Assembly: GCF_003576645.1 (NCBI RefSeq)
Contig: NC_044927.1
Span: 19,559,018-19,623,017 of the forward strand
DNA from: Ipomoea triloba
Lineage: Eukaryota; Streptophyta; Magnoliopsida; Solanales; Convolvulaceae
DNA length: 64,000 nt
Reading direction: 5' to 3'
Positions 56,001 to 64,000 of this stretch are shown here, one piece after another. A program made the translations under genes and the position numbers. Within the stretch, counting starts at the first letter, position 1, and the number at the start of each line of letters is the position of its first letter. The notes under the pieces are model-generated. The model had not been told where the DNA came from and did no database searches. It worked only from the letters and a program-made list of their open reading frames with translations.

Positions 56001-58715
56001 ATCATAATTTCCCATGCCCTTGTATCTTTTTTGTTGTCAGTTCTTTGTTACTTTCCTTTTTATAGCTTGCAAAATTGTTGTCTCATTTATTCTGGTGCAA
56101 CTATATTTTTGATAGTTTCTGAACATCTCTTGATCTGAGTCATCATGCAAGCCTTTTTAGCTGGCTAATGCTGCCTTTTAATTTTTATTTCAAAGTATTT
56201 CCCTTCTCTTACTTAAATTTTTAATCCAGGCACTCAATAACTGGGGACTGGCTCTGCAGGTATCCCTACTTAGTCATTGCTTAATATTCTTTAATATTTG
56301 TTTACTCTGTTTGAAGAGTGAATTCATGCAGCTGTGCTGTTATTTCATAATTATTGTTTTCTTGGCTCCATCTGTAACTTTGAATCTTACCATATGTTTT
56401 ATATTTTTCTTGTGAAGGAACTTAGTGCAATTGTCCCTGCTCGAGAAAAGCAAACAATTGTTAAAACTGCAATCAGTAAGGTACATATATTTATTCAAAT
56501 AGAGAGGACCATTGCAAAGTATAAGCTGTGAAGCCATTCTAGAATTAGGCTATATTGAATATTCATTTGTTTTTGCCTTTTTGGAAATGACACCATCAGT
56601 GTTGAATGCAGTTCCGGGCTGCGATTCAACTGCAGTTTGATTTCCATCGGGCAATTTACAACCTAGGGACTGTTCTGGTTAGTTTCCTACTTCAATTGTT
56701 CTTCTGTAGAGCTTTATTTATTTTCTTGCCCAGTTGCCTCTTTCATCTCAAGAAACTAATATAAGAAAATAGAATTATTTAGTAAAAAAGAAGTTGATTT
56801 ATTACTGATTACATCTTTTTGGCCCACCTGTCTCAGTATGGGTTAGCAGAGGACTTGTCAAGAACAGGGGGAGCCATAAATTCTAAAGATGTTTCCCCAA
56901 ATGAGTTGTACAGTCAGTCTGCAATATATATTGCTGCTGCACATGCACTCAAACCAAATTACTCGGTAATGTATCACCTCTTAAATTAGACATGGAAAGC
57001 ATACTGCACATTCCTGTTTGTTTTCACTATGAACAAATTTGCCCTAATGTTATTGCTGCCAAATATGACCAAGGATATGATTTTGGTTTCTGATTATACT
57101 AATGATATGATAAATGCAAAAAGAAGTGTGTAACTACATTTCTGTTCTCACATCTTCTGTAATTAATTAGGGGTGCGAGAATATTGTTAAGTTTGTACAC
57201 CAATTTAGTGTACCATGAGTGAACCTTTACTGATTTGTTTTGCAGGTTTACACAAGTGCTCTGAAACTCGTCCGTTCAATGGTATGTGTTTTAAATGCTC
57301 AGATGCTGATTAATTACATTGTGGTGATTGAAATGGCTGAGAACTCTAGCAGAGATAAACCACACTTCTATTTCATGGTTTTCAGCTGGGTCTTTCAGTT
57401 TTCCCAAATAATAGGAAAATTGACAATCAAAAGTTGTTTCATTTTTTCATATATTTTTTAAAAAAATCTTCTTCACCTGGATTTTTTTTCCCGTCAGTAA
57501 TGGATTCTTTAGGTTGAAACTTCAGATTCAATGTGTGAGGCAATCAAAGTCCGCCAAACTCAACAGAGTCCCCTATTATTTTTTTGTCCTCTCCATTTCA
57601 TAATAATAATAAACATAAATATGTAGAGCTAATTTATTTAGAGACATTCTATCATTGGTTAATTCTGATTACTGACGACAGGGTAGAGTTTGATTTATTA
57701 AATTTGGATAAACTTATAGTGAATGTCTAGACAGTGGAATCATTCATCACAACGTTCTAACTGGGTCATCCATGTATTTCCAGCTGCCTCTACCCTATCT
57801 GAAGGTTGGATATCTTTCTGCCCCACCTGCTGGAAATCCACTTGCACCACATAGTGATTGGAAGCGTTCTCAATTTGTTCTGAACCAGGAAGGACTACAC
57901 CAGGTAATGAAGTGTCCATCTTCAATTATTATTTATTGTAGTAAATGTGAGATATCTCAATGAGTACAGGGCTACAAGCTTGATTATTGCTTATCAAGTC
58001 AGTACTTCAGAGATGCAAGCCCCACTTTTTTGAAAGCCACAGAGCCATGCTCTCTTAGTTGTTAAATGTGCTTGTACTAGTCATCTTTGGTCATCCAAGC
58101 TTTTAGGAAAACATAATTGTTCTGTTCCCATCACAAAACATGTCTATCTCAATCAATTCAAAGTGCAATTTTTAATCTGTTAGTACAGTATCTGCCCTTA
58201 GCTGCATTCTTTCAGGAGTTCCATATTTTATTCTGTCCTGAATCCTTGTTGTTTTGAACAGCTTAGTAAAGTTGAGCAAAGACGAAGCCTCTCTTCAAAT
58301 TCTGGAGATAGCACAAGTCCTAGTAGACAAGCAATCAAAGTTGATGTGCCGGATATTGTGTCTGTGTCTGCATGTGCTGATCTGACATTACCGCCTGGGG
58401 CAGGCCTTTGCATTAATACAATTCATGGACCCATCTACATGGTAATATATATATATATTTTTCCCATCCTTATGCAAGCATTTTATACTTTTCCTAGCTA
58501 ATTTATAATGCCAAACTCAATCTTCTAAAATCTTAAATGAAAAACATCATTTTTCATTGTGTTTTCTTGTACATTTTATGATAATGATGTCATTTGAATC
58601 TCAGATTGCTGATTCATGGGAATGCTTGGACTGGTGGCTTGATGCTATTCGCTTAACTTACACAATTTATGCACGGGGCAAGAGTGAAGTTTTGGCAGGT
58701 ATAATAACTGGGTAA
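53093..58715 (+). CDS. HLB1: TPR protein, HLB1-like, 14 exons
   Basis: Spliced CDS: 53093-53559, 54179-54295, 54722-54791, 55123-55236, 55401-55484, 55842-55892, 56230-56259, 56418-56480, 56612-56677, 56837-56965, 57246-57281, 57784-57903, 58262-58441, 58605-58715. All introns are GT-AG and phases agree, giving 545 residues. Residues 1-155 are acidic and proline-rich, probably disordered. About 190-360 form tetratricopeptide repeats (for example [42 protein letters not shown]). The C-terminus ([20 protein letters not shown] and [12 protein letters not shown]) is distinctive. Arabidopsis HLB1 is a trans-Golgi/early endosome TPR protein linking trafficking to actin; the match is recalled from family knowledge, not searched. 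The gene is intact. Confidence 0.85.
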
Positions 58716-59238
58716 TTTTGTCTTGGGGAGGACTAGCCTGAATTGATGAAACCCCGATTGTCTGCTGCTCATGTACACATGTACATTATATGCCCGTTGA
58801 TACTTATTCCTATTTCCGTCTATGGATGTAGTTTTTAGAATTACACCTTGAGTTCATGTCCAAATGTTTTGACTTTATCAATACATGATTCTTGAACTGT
58901 ACGTGTTTAATTTTATTTTAGAATTTTCTCTACCTTAGTCCTTGGTTTGTTGGAATTTTTAGGGCATATATATATTCAGGATGTGGGAAAATGAAAAATT
59001 GTGTTTAGATGGAAGATAGTAAACTTGTTTTATTGAATTGCATGTATTCATTGTCACTTTCTGTGATACCCATTATGTTATTGAATTGGTCATGATCAAT
59101 TGTTGATCTACAATATATAATATTAATATAATTGCATCTAGTCCTTGTCCTTCCCAAAAATACTAAGTAAGCTAGTTTACTTCCTGAGCTGAGAGAAACC
59201 GTACCCCCAGGGCCAGGAGGGGGTTAGGGTTTAGTTAT
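58716..59238. other. Convergent intergenic region between the HLB1-like and YSL genes
   Basis: 523 bp between two stop codons on opposite strands, so it must hold both 3' UTRs. No other gene seen. Confidence 0.6.
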
Positions 59239-60636
59239 TTAAGAAGGCAGGAATTTCATGCAAATAGGAGGGTAGACTTTAGCCAAAGCCAGAATTGAAG
59301 CAGGCAGAATCCAGAGACCCTCACCACAGATCATCCCAGAAGCAACTGCTGCAACCATCAACTCTGCCTGCTTTGACTTCAGCTTATGCCACACATACAC
59401 AATCACACTCCCAACACACATATCTATCCCCAAGTTCCCTCCAATTATGAATGGCACTGCCATTGCCATCGGCACTGGTATCCATTTCCGTATTCTCTTT
59501 GGGCAAACGTCTTTCACCAAGTTCATCATCACCGCCAACCCGAAAAACCCATAGCACATCTGCAAGCAGTGGTGGGGCAGAACCGAAAAGCCTTCAATAC
59601 TCACACTAGCCAGGTTTCTGTATACTAGGGCAAAGGGGGCCTTGTATTCTCCATTAGGGTTGCCCACATCAAAGGCATTGTAGAACAAGAAGAAGCTCAG
59701 CGGCGCAACCACACAGCCTATGATAGTGCCAATGGCCTGGCTGAGAAACATGGCTCTAGAGGAGGTGAGAGTGAGATGGCCTGTTTTGAAATCTAGCATC
59801 AGGTTAACGGAAACATTGAGCACAGACTTGACTATGCCACAGCCAGCTAGGCCGGCGACCACGCCGTTTTCTTTGCCGGCCAGCGCAGCCATCACGAAAA
59901 GTCCAACTTTGCCGTAGTTGTATGCCATGTTCATGTCAGTCAAGCCAGCCCCATAAGCGTTGCAGAATGCTAAAGTGGGGGTGAGTGCGTAGATTAGGAT
60001 TACCCAGTACCATTTCACCTGGTGAAAGATCATGGGAATCACCCCCACGGCTATGATGGTGAGGACTATGTACCCAATAACTCCCACCCACATTGGAATG
60101 CCTTCTCTAACGAAGATTTCATCTTTCATTAGATCATCATGGCTTTTGTTCTGCTCAACCCTACCTGCAACAAAAACAATAATGTATAAACTTAGTGGTA
60201 TGGTGAGACTAAACACACCAAAAAACAAACTAAAAAAAAACATTTGCGGGACATAGCTCAACAATCTCAACTAGTTGAGCAATACAAAAATAAAAAATAA
60301 AAAAAATTGACAACTCTGCTTCATTGGTATGGAATTGGCCTGGTTGTGGGCACATGTGTTGTGTACATTTTGAAAAAACGGTAGGCTATAAGCATATCCC
60401 ACAATTTACCTTTGTGGATCAAAGGCAGGGATAGGTGGGGCCTTCAATTGAAGTTCAATTATATCCTTGAACAAAATAATAAAAGACTTAAAAACTAGAA
60501 ATTACCTGAAACTCGTCTTCTGTTTTTGAATCTTCCTTGAATACTAAATAAAGTAAAACACAGTATCTTGGTAAAATTGTAAAGACCATCACCTAGGAGG
60601 AGGGCGATGGAGATAAATACCTGCCCACAAATAAGC

Positions 60637-60680
<44 letters not shown>

Positions 60681-61773
60681 AAACCTTAGCAGGCTTGTGT
60701 AACGTAGTTGTTAATATAAAGAAGTAGGTTTGCAAGTGAGAGAGGACCTTGTAGCCATTTAGGCTTTTCATACTAGTTTCTGGTAAATTAGCAGGAAACC
60801 AATCTCCCTTACGCTTCTCCATAAGAGGCCACATCACTCCCCATGAAAGCACAGCTCCAAGAAGCATGGACACATTCACTATATGAGGGCATATCATCCC
60901 TGTTCCCACGTACGTCGTACTAAAATCAAAGTAGAACCTGCAGACCACCCGGAATTGTATATTTATGTTTTCCTTTGAAATGGTTGCATATATCATTGCA
61001 ATTTAATTCATATATTTATATATAAGAGCTAGAAAATGTGTTGTAATAGATACTAAGAATGAAACATGCATCAATATATCATACGTACGTTTTCTTCCAG
61101 GCTTGCAATCCAAAAGTAGGAAAATGTGAAAACCCACAGTCGACGGCTTTTCCAGTGAAGAACCACTGAAAGAATGCCCACAAGAAACTATACGACATGA
61201 ACTTCACAAAACCCTTCACTTGTTTTCTGCAAATTAATTCAAAACCATATCAAATTTCAAAACTCTCTCTCTCTCTATATATATATATGCTTGCTTGAAA
61301 CCTGATTAAAAAATTACGATTAACAAATATAATAATAATAATAATCACCTGGCCATCTTATCATTCTTGGTGTGAAACCCATTAATGAGAACTGCAGTTG
61401 CCATTCCAGTGGGAAAGGTCAACTTGTAGTCGATTATCAAGATCTATCAACCAACCAATTCAAATGGAACTTAATTACTTCTTCATCGTTATCATATATA
61501 ATATCTTAGCTTGTAAATTAGAAAGACTTTTGATGCCTGCATGCATGCATGCATAATTGCATATATATACCTACCTTACTGAGCGGAACCAATACAAAAA
61601 TCCCAATGAAACAAACAACAAGAAGATAGGCAGTCAACCAACCCATCGCAGGATCTTTATAACTACTGGGCGAATTCCCAACTGCATCCACTCCCGTTTG
61701 CTCGTATGCTTTCTTGTTCATCCCCAACAAGTAAGATCCTAGTCCACCTGATCCCCAAAAACAAAAACACATT

Positions 61774-61835
<62 letters not shown>

Positions 61836-62599
61836 TGAGTTCAAGTGTGGACGCGTCTTAACGTGTGAACAGTGCGGCCTCACCACTATGTATACAGATA
61901 TACACCACTTAGTGTTAGAAAATGCACTACACAAATATGCAGGTACACATCACCAAAAAACACATCACTAAGTATGGAAATATACACCACACAGTGTTTG
62001 GAAATGCACAATAGGGACATGGTAGTTATGGTGCATTATTTTGGGTGTTTGGTGTATTTTTTAGTGTTTTTGTGTATTTTCATGTGGTGCGTTTTCTAAC
62101 ATTGAGTGGTGCATTTTATAACATTGACTGGTGTGAGACGCGTCCACACTTTGAGTAGATTTCTATATATATATATATAAATTGAATTGACGTTAATGAG
62201 CTATCTACCTCCGACTGCAATGCTGTAACACGCGACGGCGCAGGTTTGGATGATGGTGTTTTCTTGGCGCGTGAAAGGCGCGGATTTGATCCCCAGCTTC
62301 TGCGCCACCTTGCTCCATGTTCGCACCAGAATGAAGCCCAGAAGGGCCGCCGAAACGTTGAAATTGGGAGTAATCCCGGTGGTCAGGCACAGCTTCATGC
62401 CTATTACGCTATAAATGCACCCTATTATGCTGCTTACTATCAATCCTCGTACCGTTATCTGCCTCCTCCATGGCGCCACACGCGCCGCCGCCGCTACTTC
62501 TTCTTCTTCCTTCTCCTCACCACCTTCCTCGTAAATGCCCAACGCTTCTTTCTTCTCCCTCTCATCACCCACGGATTCTGCTGGCATTATCTGCATCAT
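59239..62599 (-). CDS. Yellow Stripe-Like metal-nicotianamine transporter (oligopeptide transporter family), 7 exons
   Basis: Minus-strand exons: 62599-62209, 61747-61575, 61443-61349, 61226-61089, 60937-60748, 60620-60506, 60164-59239; phases agree, 675 residues, the usual YSL length. Intron 5 has a weaker donor, GTCCTC. The cytosolic N-terminus is acidic (GEEKEEEEV), followed by about 14 hydrophobic segments. Family motifs: [136 protein letters not shown]. The first loop resembles the YSL1/2/3 clade more than YSL4/6 or YSL5/7/8, by eye. Such proteins import Fe(II)-, Cu- or Zn-nicotianamine across plasma membranes. The gene looks intact. Confidence 0.93.
60637..60679. repeat. (TA)n microsatellite in YSL intron 5
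   Basis: About 20 TA units immediately beyond exon 6 of the YSL gene, between exons 5 and 6. Confidence 0.9.
61777..61830. repeat. (TA)n microsatellite in YSL intron 1
   Basis: About 27 TA units ending exactly at the left edge of a MITE. A shorter TA tract (62163-62180) borders its right edge. Confidence 0.95.
61831..62164. mobile_element. MITE inserted in a TA microsatellite, YSL intron 1
   Basis: A 334-bp element. The inner parts of its ends are exact inverse copies: AAGTGTGGACGCGTCT on the left and AGACGCGTCCACACTT on the right, inside terminal repeats of about 24 bp. TA tracts lie on both sides. The interior contains directly repeated GAGTGGTGCATTTT-like and TACACCAC-like units. No ORF. 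The superfamily is unclear because the target duplication would be hidden in the TA repeat. Confidence 0.65.
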
Positions 62600-62708
62600 T
62601 CTCGCCCACTACAATTTAACCCTATATATGTTTTAAAAACAATCAAGAAAATTAGATGTTATAGGCTTATAGCATAGGTATGGTATATCCTACCAGATAT
62701 GAATGAAG

Positions 62709-62718
62709 TTTATATATA
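62709..62718 (-). promoter_or_regulatory. TATA box of YSL gene
   Basis: The minus strand reads GCTATATATAAAC, a consensus plant TATA box, 110-120 bases upstream of the ATG at 62599. This leaves a leader of about 80 bases. Confidence 0.6.
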
Positions 62719-62814
62719 GCTGTCCCATTTTTCTTATTAGTGTTCGCTTAAAACAATTTTTTTGAGAGTTCAGTAGTCTAATTGTATGATGTGTGTAGCT
62801 TATTTCACCCTTAT

Positions 62815-62975
62815 TCCTTTAATTTTTTTTTATAATAGTACTTTTAAGGTAATTTTTAAATATTTAAATTTTATATACTAATACTAAACTTAAGATTATG
62901 AAAAATAGAATTAAAAATAATTTCAGTTAAGTCCGTTAATTGAACTAGATACATTAAATGGAATTAATGTAGTGA
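62815..62975. mobile_element. Decayed relative of the Stowaway-like MITE
   Basis: Segments TAGTACTTTTAAGGTAATTT, AAATTTTATATAC and TTAATTGAACTAGATACATT correspond in order to the element at 37498-37755. It lies about 215-375 bp upstream of the YSL start codon. Ends are too diverged to fix precisely. Confidence 0.5.
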
Positions 62976-63666
62976 TATATAAGAATGAGTAAAGAGAATA
63001 TTTTTGTATATTATAAGGAAACGAGAATTGAATATCAACGAAACTTCATATCTTAAAGTCGTGGTATCGAGATTTGAATATGACTAAAATATGAGTGTGG
63101 GGATAATAATTGTGTGATCATCAGTTTAATAATACAGAGCACAACTTTAGCAGTGTATAGCGACCAATTGTTTGAGGTTCATATGGGTCATGTCTTGGTT
63201 TACTTTTCGATCTAATCCCAGAATCGAGAACGACTTTTGAAGATGAATCTTAAACAATAATCTAAAATATTAATAATTTCATGTATCTTAAAGTGCTATG
63301 CAGATGCAACGTGCAAGTACAGTAGAATAGCAAGATATAATATATAGCTTCAAGACATAACTAATTATCAATCCGAAGATTCTCCCAAGGAACCAGAGTT
63401 GATTGGTTCTAAACTCAACTAGTACTAAATTCTGATATTATTGATTAGCGTGACAACACATTAAAATATTTTTAAGGTAAAATAGTACACTGGCCGATAA
63501 AATTTTGTATTCTTCTGCGTGCATATATATAGTGATAAATACTCCGAGGTATTGAAATCTGGTACATTATTATTGATCGATCCAACGAGTGTTGTTATGG
63601 AATAAAATAGTCTTAGTCCGGTTCGGTTTTGATCTCTGGTCGGAAAGGTCAATATTGTTTATCATG
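62976..63666. other. Intergenic sequence upstream of the YSL gene
   Basis: No supported coding region, RNA gene or named repeat. AT-rich, with a TATA-rich patch near 63525. Confidence 0.5.
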
Positions 63667-64000
63667 GTTGAAAAAATCGCTAAGCGCTCGGGGAGCGCCT
63701 AGCATCTAGGCAGGGACTAATCGACGCCAGTGTATTTTTTATTATATTTTTTTATTTTTTAAACATTTGTTTAAGTATTCTTAATTTTTAAAGACTAATA
63801 ATTATAAAGTATATAATAGTTTAATAGTTAATACTAAAATATTAAATATTAACCTAAAAAATACCTAGAGTTTGTACAATTTAGGGTTATTTCGCTCAAA
63901 ACGATATTATTTTGAGTGAAATAACCCATTAAAAAAAAAGAACAATAGTTAATCGGTCGACTAGTCGGTGCCTAGGAGGTCTAGTCGGCGCCTAGAAAGC
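63667..64000. mobile_element. hAT-like MITE, inverted relative of 51719-52090, cut by window end
   Basis: It starts near GGTTGAAAAAATCGC. The AT-rich interior (63800-63925), including GGGTTATTTCGCTCAAAACG, is the inverse of the interior of the element at 51719-52090, and both ends carry CGCCTAG-type motifs. The right end and the second target copy are outside the window. Confidence 0.6.

Overview
This window comes from a flowering-plant nuclear genome, almost certainly a eudicot. Three host genes with GT-AG introns sit in a landscape dominated by nested plant retrotransposons and small DNA elements. I cannot name the species. Four N runs (9383-9407, 10867-11162, 44802-45162, 49027-49663) and three isolated Ns (23164, 35505, 48081) show a scaffolded draft assembly. 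Several repeats look like assembly artefacts.

Positions 1-37,500 are repeats. From left to right they are: (1) the 5' LTR, gag, pol and a third ORF of a large SIRE/Maximus-type Ty1/Copia element on the minus strand (1-12092, with its 3' LTR beyond the window), inserted into (2) a decayed plus-strand Copia element (12093-14911); (3) a minus-strand LINE remnant (16355-18290) split by a solo LTR (17039-18107); (4) a complete young Athila-like Ty3/Gypsy element (18978-28912, duplicated target GAAAC) on the minus strand, inserted into older LTR debris; (5) further LTR debris, a plus-strand LINE tail (30415-31150), a decayed B3-domain gene (31660-32600), a tRNA-derived SINE, and a minus-strand LINE with repeated blocks (34557-37455).

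Positions 37,500-46,100 hold a Stowaway-like MITE, an intact five-exon TBC/RabGAP gene (plus strand, 38080-43709) with a 1.25 kb Mutator-like element in its third intron, then TA microsatellites and a G/C-rich hAT-like element duplicated across a gap. Positions 46141-51000 are a very young Copia element (354-bp LTRs, target duplication AACTA). A foldback/Mutator-like element, a hAT-like MITE and a degenerate tandem array follow.

Positions 53093-58715 carry an intact 14-exon TPR protein gene resembling HLB1 (plus strand). It converges on an intact seven-exon YSL metal-nicotianamine transporter gene (minus strand, 59239-62599) that has a TATA box and a MITE inside a TA microsatellite in intron 1. 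The three host genes have no evident functional link: they point to Rab GTPase control, trans-Golgi/actin trafficking and metal transport. I saw no new multi-gene system. The most unusual signals are a DNA motif scattered through the SIRE-type element and used in two reading frames of the same protein, a very long third ORF in that element, and tandem duplications of exactly 42 bp at four unrelated places.
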